Shown piece by piece: positions 36,234-45,287 of a stretch of DNA of 64,000 bases. The stretch comes from Lysinibacillus sphaericus (GTDB lineage Bacteria; Bacillota; Bacilli; Bacillales_A; Planococcaceae), in the NCBI RefSeq assembly GCF_006864135.1, contig NZ_SADV01000003.1:296452-360451 (forward strand), read 5' to 3'. Made by a program: the position numbers and the translations under genes. The notes below the pieces were generated by a model that saw only the letters and a program-made list of their open reading frames with translations, searched no databases and was not told the DNA's origin. Each line of letters begins with the position of its first letter. Position 1 is the stretch's first letter.

Positions 36234-36356
36234 TCACTTTAAGGAAACAAGTGCATCATGAATTGCATCTAATTTAACTTCTACTCGATGTAGTAAATAA
36301 AACGACACTAAGATAGGAAAACCGATATCCGATATCATGTTTAACCACTGTTCCAT
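36234..36356 (-). CDS. yvrJ: YvrJ family small protein
   Basis: 40 residues. AAAGGAGGGG stands 5 nt before the ATG. The sequence MEQWLNMISDIGFPILVSFYLLHRVEVKL matches the YvrJ pattern: a short membrane helix followed by a charged segment. The function is unknown. It lies downstream of the DUF1659 and DUF2922 genes on the same strand; these three small families usually occur together in bacilli. A hairpin separates it from DUF2922. Confidence 0.85.
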   Translation of the reverse strand: MEQWLNMISDIGFPILVSFYLLHRVEVKLDAIHDALVSLK

Positions 36357-36398
36357 GTGGCCCCTCCTTTACTAAGCTTATAATAAATACTATTGCTA

Positions 36399-36434
36399 AA
36401 ATGGTCCTTGCAGAAAATTCCGCAAAGACCATTT
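36399..36434 (-). terminator. Hairpin between DUF2922 and YvrJ genes
   Basis: AAATGGTC (36399-36406) with GACCATTT (36427-36434), extended inward by TTGC/GCAA; on the minus strand TTTTAGC follows. It may end or attenuate the transcript. Confidence 0.6.
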
Positions 36435-36439
36435 CATGA

Positions 36440-36664
36440 CTATTCGATCCCTAATTCAAATTCTCTTACTTGTCGATCAACGATGCGAGCCCCAGTCATT
36501 GCCACCAAAGCACTAGCTTGTCTATCAAAAACATTTTTAACGATGATCGTTTGCATGACCTGTTGAATTTCCTCCGCTGTTACATTTGGCTTCGGTGTAT
36601 CAATCGCAATCGTAGTCGTTTTCCCTGCTGCTGTCTCGAATTGCAGCTCTAAAACTTGTGTCAT
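36440..36664 (-). CDS. DUF2922 family protein
   Basis: 74 residues with the family pattern: a strand-rich start (VLELQFETAAGKTTTIAI) followed by PKPNVTAEEIQQVMQTII. Function unknown. AAGGGGGG precedes the ATG. It follows the DUF1659 gene by 13 bp, so the two are probably one operon. Confidence 0.85.
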   Translation of the reverse strand: MTQVLELQFETAAGKTTTIAIDTPKPNVTAEEIQQVMQTIIVKNVFDRQASALVAMTGARIVDRQVREFELGIE

Positions 36665-36677
36665 TGCTTTCCCCCCC

Positions 36678-36893
36678 TTAGGATAAATCTGTTGTTTCTT
36701 GTTTTAAAATGCTATCTAGTGCGTGTGAAGATAGACTTGCAATGGCCTTTGCTACGTCTACTAAATCCTCTGCTGTATGCGAGCCGTTTAAATTGCGGTA
36801 CGATTTAATTGTAAACACGGGCTCGTTTTGTGCATTCTGTCCAGTGATATACTTCAAGCGCAATGTAGCACCTATGAAATTGACTTTTACCAT
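36678..36893 (-). CDS. DUF1659 family protein
   Basis: 71 residues from the ATG at 36893. AAAGGAGGTGA is 6 nt upstream; an in-frame GTG at 36902 lies inside that site and is rejected. The pattern (LRLKYITGQNAQNEPVFTIKSYRNLN) fits DUF1659. Function unknown. It is the first gene of the small-protein trio. Confidence 0.85.
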   Translation of the reverse strand: MVKVNFIGATLRLKYITGQNAQNEPVFTIKSYRNLNGSHTAEDLVDVAKAIASLSSHALDSILKQETTDLS

Positions 36894-37011
36894 GAGCGTC
36901 ACCTCCTTTACACAATATATACTGACTTATTGCTAAAAAAGGGACATTTAGGATGGATTTTTTTCTGCAAGCTTTTATAATAGAGTAAGAGAAGGCAAAG
37001 AGGTGAACGAT

Positions 37012-37440
37012 TTGTTAACTGGTTGGTTTTTATGGTTTATCCTATTTTGGGTAGTTGTGCTTATTTCGTTTATGGCGATAGGCGGATTTTTCATGTTCCG
37101 CAAATTTTTAAAGGCATTACCGAAACAGGACGGTAAATCTGATTTAGATTGGCAAGAGTATTATTTAGATAAAACGATTCATTTATGGGGACAACCTGAG
37201 AAGGAGCTTTTATATGAACTTGTAAGCCCTGTACCTGAGCTATTTCGACAAGTAGCAAAGGAAAAAATTGCTGGGAAAATTGGCGAACTAGCTTTAGAAG
37301 AAAAAGCACCTGCCATTAACCAAGATTTAATTATTCGTGGCTATATCCAAGCAACGCCAAAGCGCGACCATAAATTTTTACGTAAAAAGTTAGATGAAAT
37401 GCAAATTGACATCGCTCCATATGAACATTTGTTTGATTAA
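37012..37440 (+). CDS. yneK: YneK-like membrane protein (DUF2621)
   Basis: 142 residues from TTG 37012, giving (M)LTGWFLWFILFWVVV, which agrees with the YneK N-terminus; AGAGGTG is 6-7 nt upstream. The GTG at 37003 sits in the binding site. One membrane segment (about 5-28), then a conserved cytoplasmic part (DWQEYYLDKTIHLWG, VSPVPELFRQVAKEKIAGKIG, TPKRDHKFL). In Bacillus subtilis yneK follows ccdA-yneI-yneJ; here it is convergent with that group. Precise role unknown. Confidence 0.85.
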   Translation: MLTGWFLWFILFWVVVLISFMAIGGFFMFRKFLKALPKQDGKSDLDWQEYYLDKTIHLWGQPEKELLYELVSPVPELFRQVAKEKIAGKIGELALEEKAPAINQDLIIRGYIQATPKRDHKFLRKKLDEMQIDIAPYEHLFD

Positions 37441-37444
37441 TGGT

Positions 37445-37476
37445 ACGCTGCACAATGATTTGTGCAGCGTTTTTAC
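37445..37476 (+). terminator. Terminator of the yneK-like gene
   Basis: ACGCTGCACAA (37445-37455) and TTGTGCAGCGT (37460-37470) followed by TTTT. Confidence 0.82.
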
Positions 37477-37554
37477 TGACTTTAGATAAGTTTCATCATA
37501 TATTCTCTACTAGTACAGGGGGAGTCAATCCATCACTCTGAGTTCTTACCCTCA

Positions 37555-37650
37555 CTCTTTTTTCCGTCGCCTTTGTCTTCATTCCGTCATTCGAACGACG
37601 CTTTCTGTCGCTTTGCCAAGCCTCTCAATCGCTCGAATTGCTCTATCCAT
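37555..37650. repeat. Degenerate CCGTCG/TCGCT repeats
   Basis: Recurrent TTCCGTCG, CCGTCATTCG and TGTCGCTTTG elements like those at 8971-9085. Non-coding and between convergent terminators. Confidence 0.45.
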
Positions 37651-37670
37651 CAGCCAAACTGCGCGCAACA

Positions 37671-37704
37671 AAAAAACTACACTAGATGAAATCTCTAGTG
37701 TAGT
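37671..37704 (-). terminator. Terminator of the ccdA-yneI-yneJ operon
   Basis: ACTACACTAGA (37677-37687) and TCTAGTGTAGT (37694-37704), with a T-run on the minus strand. Confidence 0.85.
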
Positions 37705-37711
37705 CTTCCCA

Positions 37712-38209
37712 TTAAATATTCTTCAGCGGAATTGTTTTTTTGATTTTAATAAATTGAATAAGCATTGCGATTCGCCAAGGAAGTAACATAGCGAACGCTA
37801 AAATCCAAAACATTCCTGCTAACTCACCAACGTCAATGGAGCTACTTAATATCATTTTTGCAATTACACGGAATACTAATAGTCCGATTAATATAAAAAC
37901 GAATGCTTTTGAACGCTTTAAATAAATATCTTGGCCTTTTACTTCAAATTTAGAAGTGGCAATTAAGATTGTTGAGAACACCATTCCGACTGCTGCCGCT
38001 TCAAGGATTTGCATAGGTGGTACTCGAAATTGTTCAAATAAAAACATTAACGCACCTGAAGACATTGCAATAGGTGGAATGATAATTTTCTTCTCATTTG
38101 TCGGTTTCTTAGATGCTCGCATACGAATAACCATGACAAAGGTACCCATAAAAATGGCCATTATGGTTGAACCTATTACATAATATTGAGAAGGGATATT
38201 GTCAAACAT
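37712..38209 (-). CDS. ccdC: CcdC/YneJ-like membrane protein
   Basis: 165 residues from the ATG at 38209, with GGAGGAGG 7 nt upstream; an earlier in-frame start (38260) overlaps the response-regulator gene and is not needed. Five hydrophobic segments (STIMAIFMGTFVMVI, MFLFEQF region, VGMVFSTILIATS, AFVFILIGLLVFRVI, MFWILAFAMLLPW). It follows the CheY-like gene by 22 bp. It belongs with the cytochrome c maturation group, though its own function is unproven. Confidence 0.85.
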   Translation of the reverse strand: MFDNIPSQYYVIGSTIMAIFMGTFVMVIRMRASKKPTNEKKIIIPPIAMSSGALMFLFEQFRVPPMQILEAAAVGMVFSTILIATSKFEVKGQDIYLKRSKAFVFILIGLLVFRVIAKMILSSSIDVGELAGMFWILAFAMLLPWRIAMLIQFIKIKKTIPLKNI

Positions 38210-38231
38210 AAAATTTCCTCCTCCAATGTCA

Positions 38232-38600
38232 TTAACAATTTTGTCCAAGTAATTGATCAACTACAGCCTTTAATCTTTCTGGCTCGAAAGGTTTTGTCAT
38301 AAAATCCTTTGCGCCACTTTCAATTGCTTCCACGATTAACTTCTGTTGTCCTAAAGCTGTAATCATAATTATTTTTGCATCTGGAAATTCGGGGATGATT
38401 TCTTTTACTGCTTCTATACCTGTCATAACGGGCATCGTTACATCCATCGTTACTAAATCTGGTTGTAACTCACGATACATCGCCACAGCTTCTTTACCAT
38501 TTCCTGCATTGCCGACTACCTCATAACCCCATTCAGAAAACATATTACTGATTGCAACACGCATAAAGAGCGTATCATCCACTACTAAAACTGTAGGCAC
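38232..38600 (-). CDS. yneI: CheY-like single-domain response regulator (YneI type)
   Basis: 122 residues forming only a receiver domain. Acidic pocket Asp8/Asp9, phosphorylated Asp53 (TMDVTMP), Thr81 and Lys103 (KPFEP) are intact. There is no output domain, so it acts by protein contact. In Bacillus subtilis a CheY-like protein is encoded between ccdA and yneJ, exactly as here. Its partner is unknown. It starts about 50 bp after ccdA. Confidence 0.9.
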   Translation of the reverse strand: MPTVLVVDDTLFMRVAISNMFSEWGYEVVGNAGNGKEAVAMYRELQPDLVTMDVTMPVMTGIEAVKEIIPEFPDAKIIMITALGQQKLIVEAIESGAKDFMTKPFEPERLKAVVDQLLGQNC

Positions 38601-38652
38601 ATGTTCATCTCCCTCACGTTATAGTACAGTATGGCTTCTTTAGTTTAGCAGA

Positions 38653-39363
38653 TTAGAAGCCTGTAAATCCACCAAAAATAGGCTGTAAAATGCGTGTTAA
38701 ATACGATAAACCGTCGAAGAATAACATTACACCAACGACAATCATAATATAACCGCCGATTTTCACAATTTTTTGGCTATGTGTACGAATCCAAGTCATA
38801 CGTGCTATAAAGAAAGATAACACGAAAAACGGAATCGCAAAGCCTAAATAATAAGCTAACATATAGCTAATGCCTGCGCTTGGATTTGCACCAGCTAATG
38901 TAATAATCGATGCTAAAATTGGACCTGTACAAGGCGTCCAACCAGCCGCAAATGCTATTCCGATTAATACTGATCCCAAATAACCAGAAGGTCGGTTTTT
39001 AAATTGGAATTTTCGATCCTTCATTAAAAAGTCAATTTGTAGTAATCCCACAATCATTAAACCAAATACAACGATTAAGATGGCACCAACCTGACGTAAT
39101 AATGTGTGATAATTAAGGAAGAACTTGGCGGCTAATGATGTTCCTAGTCCAATCATAATAAAGATAATTGAAAATCCTAGTAAAAAGAAGAGGGTATGCA
39201 AAACTGCACGCTTTTGCATCATACCTCGTTCCGATTTTAGCTCGTCTAACGACATACCTGTTATGTATGATAAAAATGCTGGATACAGCGGTAGGGTACA
39301 TGGTGAAATAAAGCTTAAAAACCCTGCACCTAAAGCTAAAAATACGTTAATATCAGTTTCCAT
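38653..39363 (-). CDS. ccdA: Cytochrome c biogenesis protein CcdA
   Basis: 236 residues starting METDINVFLALGAGFLSFISPC; a GTG three codons earlier is possible. Six membrane helices. The redox cysteines are in helix 1 (SPCTLPLYPAF, Cys22) and helix 4 (GWTPCTGPIL). CcdA passes reducing power from cytoplasmic thioredoxin across the membrane, which keeps apocytochrome c and sporulation thiol-disulfide proteins reduced. It is the first gene of the ccdA-yneI-yneJ operon. Confidence 0.92.
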   Translation of the reverse strand: METDINVFLALGAGFLSFISPCTLPLYPAFLSYITGMSLDELKSERGMMQKRAVLHTLFFLLGFSIIFIMIGLGTSLAAKFFLNYHTLLRQVGAILIVVFGLMIVGLLQIDFLMKDRKFQFKNRPSGYLGSVLIGIAFAAGWTPCTGPILASIITLAGANPSAGISYMLAYYLGFAIPFFVLSFFIARMTWIRTHSQKIVKIGGYIMIVVGVMLFFDGLSYLTRILQPIFGGFTGF

Positions 39364-39372
39364 ATTTTTCAC

Positions 39373-39802
39373 TCGCTCCTTACAGTTACTGTTTCCATCG
39401 TACCAAAAATCACTGTAAATTGCGCCCTTCCTGTTTGTGAACGTTTCATGGCAAAAAGGTGTTGAAAAAGTGAAGTTCCATCATATTATCATACAAATTT
39501 AATTTTCAGACCTTATTAAATCAACGTGTATTTGCTAATGTACTTTTGCATTATGCGCTCCCCTTATATTATCTGTCAACAAAATTCGCCATAATTCTAC
39601 ACTTCAAATTTTGTCTCTTTGAGCATATCAAAAGACACTAGCAACAGAGCTTTTGCTGGGCTGTTGTAAAGCCGCCGTTACTTGCCGCTTGCAGAGTTGT
39701 AGTACCCTTTTTTATTTACTGTTAATAGTTCGTAAATTAACTTTCTTCATGTATAATTAAAAAACAATAGAGCAATTGATAGCGATAAATGAGGTGTAGT
39801 CC
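39373..39802. other. Gene-free region before lutR
   Basis: 430 bp between divergent ccdA and lutR. A TATAAT at 39752-39757 could be the lutR -10, but no good -35 is seen. All frames are closed; nothing else is recognised. Confidence 0.45.
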
Positions 39803-40531
39803 TTGGAATTAAGAAAAATTAAACCAAAAAAAATATATGAAGAAGTATCTGAAATCCTCTATGAAAAAATTAGAACTGGCGAACTGAAGCCTGGTGACCG
39901 ACTTGATTCAGTAGAACAGCTTGCTGAACAATTACAAGTAAGCAGATCTGCCATTCGGGAAGCTCTTTCCGCTTTAAAAGCGATGGGGCTTATTGAAATT
40001 AAACAAGGCTCTGGTACATTTGTTAAAAGTAATCAATCCAATCAACTCGATTTCCCCTTATCAACCGCCATTTTAACAAATAAGCAAGATATCTCACATT
40101 TGTTAGAAGTACGTAAAATTATCGAAGTAGGCACTGCAGCTAGCGCAGCCATTCATCGAACAGAAGAAGACATACAGTCAATGATGCAAATTTTGGATGA
40201 GATGAAACGAGTACAAGGAGATGAAGAGCTAGGAGAAAAAGTGGATTTTCAATTTCACGCGGCCATTTCTGCAGCGTCTCAAAACCCCCTACTTACAACT
40301 ATATTGGACCAGGTTTCAGGTTTAATGATCGCAACGATGAAAGAGACACGTCGAATTTGGTTGTACTCTAAAAAAATTACGAGCGAAAAGCTGTATGATG
40401 AACATTTGCAAATCTTCCTCGCGATTAAACAGCAAAATGAAGAGCTTGCAAAACATGCTATGGCTTCACATTTAAGTAATGTGGAAAAGGTCTTAATGCA
40501 ATATTTTGAAACAACTAAATCTATGAAATAA
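39803..40531 (+). CDS. lutR: GntR/FadR-family regulator of lactate utilisation
   Basis: 242 residues from TTG 39803 with GAGGTG 6 nt upstream. N-terminal winged HTH of the GntR type (LAEQLQVSRSAIREALSALKAMGLIEIKQGSGTFV, residues about 37-72) and a C-terminal FCD ligand-binding domain whose metal-site residues lie in the DFQFHAAI and SHLSNVE segments. It stands directly before lutABC in the same direction. In Bacillus, LutR represses lutABC until lactate is present. A 13-bp palindrome at 40778-40790 is the likely operator. Confidence 0.9.
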   Translation: MELRKIKPKKIYEEVSEILYEKIRTGELKPGDRLDSVEQLAEQLQVSRSAIREALSALKAMGLIEIKQGSGTFVKSNQSNQLDFPLSTAILTNKQDISHLLEVRKIIEVGTAASAAIHRTEEDIQSMMQILDEMKRVQGDEELGEKVDFQFHAAISAASQNPLLTTILDQVSGLMIATMKETRRIWLYSKKITSEKLYDEHLQIFLAIKQQNEELAKHAMASHLSNVEKVLMQYFETTKSMK

Positions 40532-40695
40532 GAAGCTGAGACAAAAGCGTTTCAGCCAACAAAAATACCGAACTATCCAATGAAACGCCCATGAAGTGCT
40601 TCGGAATAGTTCGGTTTTTCTAGTTATCGTGTTTTGTTAATTTAGAGATTATTCGGCCTTACGAAGGAACCATTTAGTTTGTCCCAGTCTCTTCG
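40531..40695. repeat. Inverted-repeat intergenic element with terminator
   Basis: GAAGCTGAGACAAA at the left end and TTTGTCCCAGTCTCTTC at the right end are related inverted repeats, a type scattered through Firmicute genomes. Inside, CCGAACTATCC pairs with GGAATAGTTCGG before TTTTTC (40568-40620), which can end lutR transcription. Confidence 0.6.
40568..40620 (+). terminator. Terminator after lutR
   Basis: CCGAACTAT-CC and GG-AATAGTTCGG form an 11-bp stem followed by TTTTTC. Confidence 0.65.
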
Positions 40696-40777
40696 AATTT
40701 TTCGAAAATTAACAATAAACACCTTTTATTCATCTGAACAGTTGTAGTATTATAAAAACAATATATTTATTCACTAA

Positions 40778-40790
40778 GTCATCAGATGAC
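40778..40790. promoter_or_regulatory. LutR operator candidate
   Basis: GTCATCAGATGAC is a perfect 6-1-6 palindrome about 50 bp before lutA. Its core TCATC-N-GATGA is the LutR-type site as I remember it. A partial TCATCTGAA half-site lies about 45 bp further upstream. Confidence 0.65.
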
Positions 40791-40840
40791 CTGTTGATTA
40801 GTTATTTAGAGAATAATAGAGACAAAAAGGAGCGATTTTC

Positions 40841-41557
40841 ATGAAAGTAACACTTTTTGCGACTTGTTTAGTTGATATGTTTCAAGGTGATGTAGGAAAA
40901 GCTGTTGTGGAAGTTCTAGAAAGGCTCGGCTGTGACCTAGATTTTCCTGAAAATCAAATTTGCTGTGGACAACCTGCCTATAATAGTGGCTACGTAAAAG
41001 ACTCTAAAAATGCTATAAAAAAAATGATTACCGCCTTTGAACATGCCCAATATGTTGTCTCCCCTTCTGGTTCCTGCGCTTATATGTTTAAGGAATACCC
41101 AGAAGTGTTTAAGGGAGATCCAGTTTGGGAGCCAAAAGCGCAAGCATTGGCAGATAAAACATATGAATTTACTGAGTTTATTGTAGATATATTAAAGGTC
41201 GAAGATGTAGGAGCACATTTAGAGGGCAAGGCTACTTATCATACCTCCTGTCATATGACACGTCTACTCGGTGTTACAGATGCACCGTTTAAACTATTAA
41301 ATCAAGTAAGAGGCTTACAGTATGTAGAACTCCCTGGAAAAGAAAGATGCTGTGGGTTTGGCGGAACATTTTCAGTAAAAATGGGCAATATTTCTGGAGA
41401 AATGGTCAATGAGAAAGTACAAAATGTTGAAGAAACGGGGGCAGACATTTTAATCGGTGCAGATGCTGGTTGCTTAATCAATATTGGTGGTCGAATTAAT
41501 CGACAAGGTAAGCCAATTAAAGTCATGCATATTGCGGAAGTATTAAATTGTCACTAA
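40841..41557 (+). CDS. lutA: Lactate utilisation protein LutA (Fe-S oxidoreductase)
   Basis: 238 residues with two cysteine-rich CCG domains ([11 protein letters not shown] near residue 41 and [10 protein letters not shown] near 170). AAAAGGAG precedes the ATG. LutABC together oxidise L-lactate to pyruvate in the cytoplasm or at the membrane. First gene of lutABC; the gap to lutB is 15 bp. Confidence 0.94.
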   Translation: MKVTLFATCLVDMFQGDVGKAVVEVLERLGCDLDFPENQICCGQPAYNSGYVKDSKNAIKKMITAFEHAQYVVSPSGSCAYMFKEYPEVFKGDPVWEPKAQALADKTYEFTEFIVDILKVEDVGAHLEGKATYHTSCHMTRLLGVTDAPFKLLNQVRGLQYVELPGKERCCGFGGTFSVKMGNISGEMVNEKVQNVEETGADILIGADAGCLINIGGRINRQGKPIKVMHIAEVLNCH

Positions 41558-41572
41558 GAGGGGGTAAAAGAA

Positions 41573-43000
41573 ATGTCCATGAAAACAAGTGATGAACGCT
41601 TTAATCATCGTGTAACGGAAGAATTAGAAAATATGTTTATGCGCGGAGCTGTATCAAGCGCACAGGAGCGCCTACAAACACGTCGGCTACAACAAGCTGA
41701 TGAGCTCGGACATTGGGAGGAATGGCGCTCTCACGGCGAAGAAATTCGAAAGCATGTGCTGGCGAACTTAGATTATTACTTATATCAGCTAAGTGAAAAC
41801 GTCTCTAAAAGAGGTGGACATGTTTACTTTGCGCAAACAGCGAAAGAAGCGACAGACTATATTGAAAGTATCGCGAAAAAGAAGAATGCTGCTAAAATTG
41901 TAAAATCAAAATCTATGGTGACGGAGGAAATTGATTTAAACGCCGCTTTAGAAAAGCTCGGGTGTGAGGTCATTGAAACGGATCTTGGAGAGTACATTTT
42001 ACAAGTAGATGATCATGAGCCACCCTCTCATATCATTGCTCCAGCTTTGCATAAAAATAAGGAACAGATTCGTGACATTTTTAAAGAAAAACAAGGTTAT
42101 GAAAAAACCGAAAAGCCTGAAGAACTAGCTCTATATGTACGTGAAAAATTAAGAAATGATTATTTAACAGCAGACATTGGCATTACAGGCTGTAACTTTG
42201 CTATTGCGGAGAGCGGCTCGATTACACTCGTGACAAATGAAGGAAACGCAGATTTAGTAACAGCCTTACCGAAAACACAAATTACGGTAATGGGAATGGA
42301 AAGAATTGTGCCTACATTCGAAGAGATGGAAGTACTTGTAAGCTTATTAACAAGAAGCGCGGTTGGGCAAAAGCTAACAAGCTATATTACGACATTAACG
42401 GGGATCAAAGATGAAGGTGACACAGATGGACCAGAGGAATTCCATTTAGTCATTGTTGATAATGGACGTTCTGATATTTTAGGCAGTGAATTCCAGCCTA
42501 TTTTACAATGTATACGCTGTGCAGCTTGTGTTAACGCATGTCCTGTTTATCGACATGTTGGCGGTCATGCTTATGGATCTATTTATTCTGGGCCAGTAGG
42601 TGTCGTTCTTTCACCATTATTAGGTGGCTATGAGGATTTTAAAGAGTTGCCATATGCCTCCACATTATGCGGTGCCTGCACAGATGCTTGTCCTGTCAAA
42701 ATACCATTACATCAGCTTATTCATAGACATCGTCAAGTAATTGTCGAAAACGAAGGAAAGGCACCTGTATCGGAAAAGTTATTAATGAAGGCCTTTGGTC
42801 TAGGTGCTTCCTCCCCTGCCCTATATAAAATGGCGACAAAAATGGCTTCACCAGTGATGGCTCCATTTACAAGAGATCAGAAAATTTCTAATGGCCCAGG
42901 TCCACTAAAAGCATGGACGGAAGCAAGGGATTTTCCAGCCCCCAATAAAGATAATTTCCGTGACTGGTTTAAACACCGACAAAAAGGAGGCGATGAATAA
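41573..43000 (+). CDS. lutB: Lactate utilisation protein LutB (iron-sulfur protein)
   Basis: 475 residues. An N-terminal LUD domain (about 60-300) is followed by two 4Fe-4S clusters: [12 protein letters not shown] and CGACTDACP. The C-terminal tail matches the LutB extension. It overlaps the lutC start by 1 nt (TAATG). It carries electrons from lactate oxidation within the LutABC complex. Confidence 0.94.
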   Translation: MSMKTSDERFNHRVTEELENMFMRGAVSSAQERLQTRRLQQADELGHWEEWRSHGEEIRKHVLANLDYYLYQLSENVSKRGGHVYFAQTAKEATDYIESIAKKKNAAKIVKSKSMVTEEIDLNAALEKLGCEVIETDLGEYILQVDDHEPPSHIIAPALHKNKEQIRDIFKEKQGYEKTEKPEELALYVREKLRNDYLTADIGITGCNFAIAESGSITLVTNEGNADLVTALPKTQITVMGMERIVPTFEEMEVLVSLLTRSAVGQKLTSYITTLTGIKDEGDTDGPEEFHLVIVDNGRSDILGSEFQPILQCIRCAACVNACPVYRHVGGHAYGSIYSGPVGVVLSPLLGGYEDFKELPYASTLCGACTDACPVKIPLHQLIHRHRQVIVENEGKAPVSEKLLMKAFGLGASSPALYKMATKMASPVMAPFTRDQKISNGPGPLKAWTEARDFPAPNKDNFRDWFKHRQKGGDE

Positions 43001-43716
43001 TGTCAGGTACAATTGAAAATAGAGATGTATTTTTAACGAAAATTGCCAAACAGCTTGGACGTGCACCAAAAACAGAAATCGTACGGCCTATATGGCAATA
43101 TAACCCTCAAGATCGTGTCCTACATGATGCTACACAAGATGAGTTACTAGAGGTTTTAGTTGAACAATGCAAAAATATTCATACGGATATTGTCATTACA
43201 AATACAGCTAATCTTCCTGCAGATTTACAAAAAATAGTTGGAAATTATGGAGGTCAATCTGTTATAACATGGAAAGATGAGCGTTTCCAAAACTATGGCC
43301 TAGGAACATTAATGACTGAGCAATGGCCTCAAGAAAAGATTCAACTGTACGAATGGAATTCTGAACAGCCACAGGAAAATATTCGACAAGCTGAAAAAGC
43401 TAACATTGGCATTACGATAAGTGAAATTACATTAGCAGAATCGGGAACTGCAGTACTTTTTAGTGATAAGGATAAAGGTAGATCAGTTAGCTTTTTACCA
43501 GAGAAGTCTATTATTTTAATTCCTAAAAGTACTATTGTTCCACGCATGACGCAAGCAGCCCGCTTTATTCATGAAAAAGTCGGACGTGGCGAGCAAATTG
43601 CCTCTTGCATCAACTTTATAACAGGACCAAGTAATTCTGCGGATATCGAAATGATTCTGATCGTTGGTGTACATGGACCAATTAAAGCCACTTATATTGT
43701 GATTGAAGATCAGTAA
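43000..43716 (+). CDS. lutC: Lactate utilisation protein LutC (LUD domain)
   Basis: 238 residues, a single LUD domain (ISEITLAESGTAVLFS, SFLPEKSIILIPKS, FITGPSNSADIE). It is coupled to lutB by a 1-nt overlap with AAAGGAGG inside lutB. Required with LutA and LutB for growth on L-lactate. A terminator follows. Confidence 0.93.
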   Translation: MSGTIENRDVFLTKIAKQLGRAPKTEIVRPIWQYNPQDRVLHDATQDELLEVLVEQCKNIHTDIVITNTANLPADLQKIVGNYGGQSVITWKDERFQNYGLGTLMTEQWPQEKIQLYEWNSEQPQENIRQAEKANIGITISEITLAESGTAVLFSDKDKGRSVSFLPEKSIILIPKSTIVPRMTQAARFIHEKVGRGEQIASCINFITGPSNSADIEMILIVGVHGPIKATYIVIEDQ

Positions 43717-43724
43717 AACCGATC

Positions 43725-43764
43725 AACCAGGCATACTTCAACATTGAAGAAATGCCTGGTTTTA
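43725..43764 (+). terminator. Terminator of lutABC
   Basis: AACCAGGCAT (43725-43734) pairs with ATGCCTGGTT (43752-43761), with an inner CTTCAA/TTGAAG stem and a T tail. Confidence 0.82.
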
Positions 43765-43858
43765 TCTGTTGCAGTTGCAATAGTATCTCGTTGATGGATA
43801 GTTAATCGCTAATAAACTTTCACTAATCACCGATTAAACTGTGCATTTCTATGTTACA

Positions 43859-45148
43859 TTAATTTGCTACACTCTCAGTTACTATCTTCTTTTGTTCATA
43901 AAACTCTGGATGTGCTTCTTTTAAAACAGATGTTCGTAGCATAACTAGTGATATCGTCACGATAATGACACTCGTGATAAGTAAAATAACCGTTGCTGGG
44001 AATGTATCGTACAAGATGCCGTATACGATCATACCAATCGGCATCATTGACATCGCCATTGTTTCCATTAATCCCAATACGCGTCCACGATATTCTTCTG
44101 AAATTAACTTTTGCATATAAACCATAATTGGCATGTTGATCCCCATCTCAAAAATAGCGAAAATAAAGTAGATTACAATATAAAAGATTACAATAGCTAG
44201 GTAGGATAAATTCGTTATTAATGGAACAACCGCCAGTCCTAAACAACTAGCCAACAGCAATAAGCTAATTTTAGAAAAACGTAGTGGCGCCTTAACCTCT
44301 TTACGTGTTGCGAAAACGAGGGAAGCTACAAGCATACCAACTGCACCCGAAGCCTCTATAAAACCAAAATGCGTTGATTTTACTTTTAGTAATTCAATAA
44401 TAATATAGGTCCCACCTACAATGATGGCAGAGAAAAACAAATTAATCCATAATGAAATCCACATGATTGTTTTAACAACTTTTTGTTGCTTAATATAACG
44501 AAAGCCACTAGCAAGCCCAGCCCATATCTTTTCCTTTTCTACAGTAGGTTCTCTTGTACTATAGAGAGTAAAATTCATTGTCGCTTCTAAGCAAAAAGCA
44601 ATTACATAGGCCACCATATGTACAAGCAAAAAGGCTTTCATAGAGAAAAATCCATACATCATTCCACCGATTACTGGCCCACCAATTGCTGCTAATGACA
44701 CTGACATTTGATTGAATGACATTGCTTTCTGTAGGCGATCTGGATTTACTAGTGTAGCGATTGAAGAAGAAAATGTTACACCTGAAAAGGCTGAGCATAT
44801 TGTATTAAATACAGTTGCTATATAAATAGCATAAACCGACAAACCGACCATTTCTGTATAGAGTAGTAGCCCTGAAACGGTCAATATCGTACCTGCTTGT
44901 GCTAATAAAATCGTGCGTTTCTTTGAATAATTATCAGCTACATACCCTGCCAGAGGCGCGACTAATGCACGAGGCAAAATGGAACATATCATAGTAGTAG
45001 CAAAACTCATCGCTGACCCTGTCAGTGCCAAAATATATAAACCTATCCCAAATGACAATACATGTGACCCTAACAACGAGATCATTTTACTGGTTGTGAA
45101 TGTCCATAAATGGTACGTCGCCTTTTTATACTTTTGCGCTTCATCCAT
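43859..45148 (-). CDS. MFS transporter
   Basis: 429 residues with twelve predicted helices and the major facilitator loop motif (GYVADNYSKKRTILLAQ) between helices 2 and 3. It resembles the MefA/macrolide-efflux-like branch of exporters (long helix-6 to 7 loop with TLYSTREPTVEKEKI). Substrate unknown. It is divergent from an XRE/TPR regulator, with two shared palindromic sites between them, so its expression is probably under that regulator. Confidence 0.88.
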   Translation of the reverse strand: MDEAQKYKKATYHLWTFTTSKMISLLGSHVLSFGIGLYILALTGSAMSFATTMICSILPRALVAPLAGYVADNYSKKRTILLAQAGTILTVSGLLLYTEMVGLSVYAIYIATVFNTICSAFSGVTFSSSIATLVNPDRLQKAMSFNQMSVSLAAIGGPVIGGMMYGFFSMKAFLLVHMVAYVIAFCLEATMNFTLYSTREPTVEKEKIWAGLASGFRYIKQQKVVKTIMWISLWINLFFSAIIVGGTYIIIELLKVKSTHFGFIEASGAVGMLVASLVFATRKEVKAPLRFSKISLLLLASCLGLAVVPLITNLSYLAIVIFYIVIYFIFAIFEMGINMPIMVYMQKLISEEYRGRVLGLMETMAMSMMPIGMIVYGILYDTFPATVILLITSVIIVTISLVMLRTSVLKEAHPEFYEQKKIVTESVAN

Positions 45149-45183
45149 CTAAAATCCCTCCGTATTTTTAATTATTTTAAAAA

Positions 45184-45200
45184 GTTTAATTTAATTAAAC
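45184..45200. promoter_or_regulatory. Operator candidate 1 (GTTTAAT-N3-ATTAAAC)
   Basis: GTTTAATTTAATTAAAC, a 7-3-7 palindrome, lies 36 bp from the MFS start. A near-identical copy lies 55 bp away at 45239-45255. Confidence 0.7.
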
Positions 45201-45238
45201 AAAATATAACACACCTCCCTCTTCCCACGCAACAAAAA

Positions 45239-45255
45239 GTTTAATATAATTAAAC
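45239..45255. promoter_or_regulatory. Operator candidate 2 (GTTTAAT-N3-ATTAAAC)
   Basis: GTTTAATATAATTAAAC, same arms as site 1 with a different centre, lies 33 bp before the regulator start. The 55-bp spacing is close to five helical turns, which suits cooperative binding. Confidence 0.7.
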
Positions 45256-45287
45256 AAAGGACATGTTTTAAAAAAGGAGGCGAGGCA

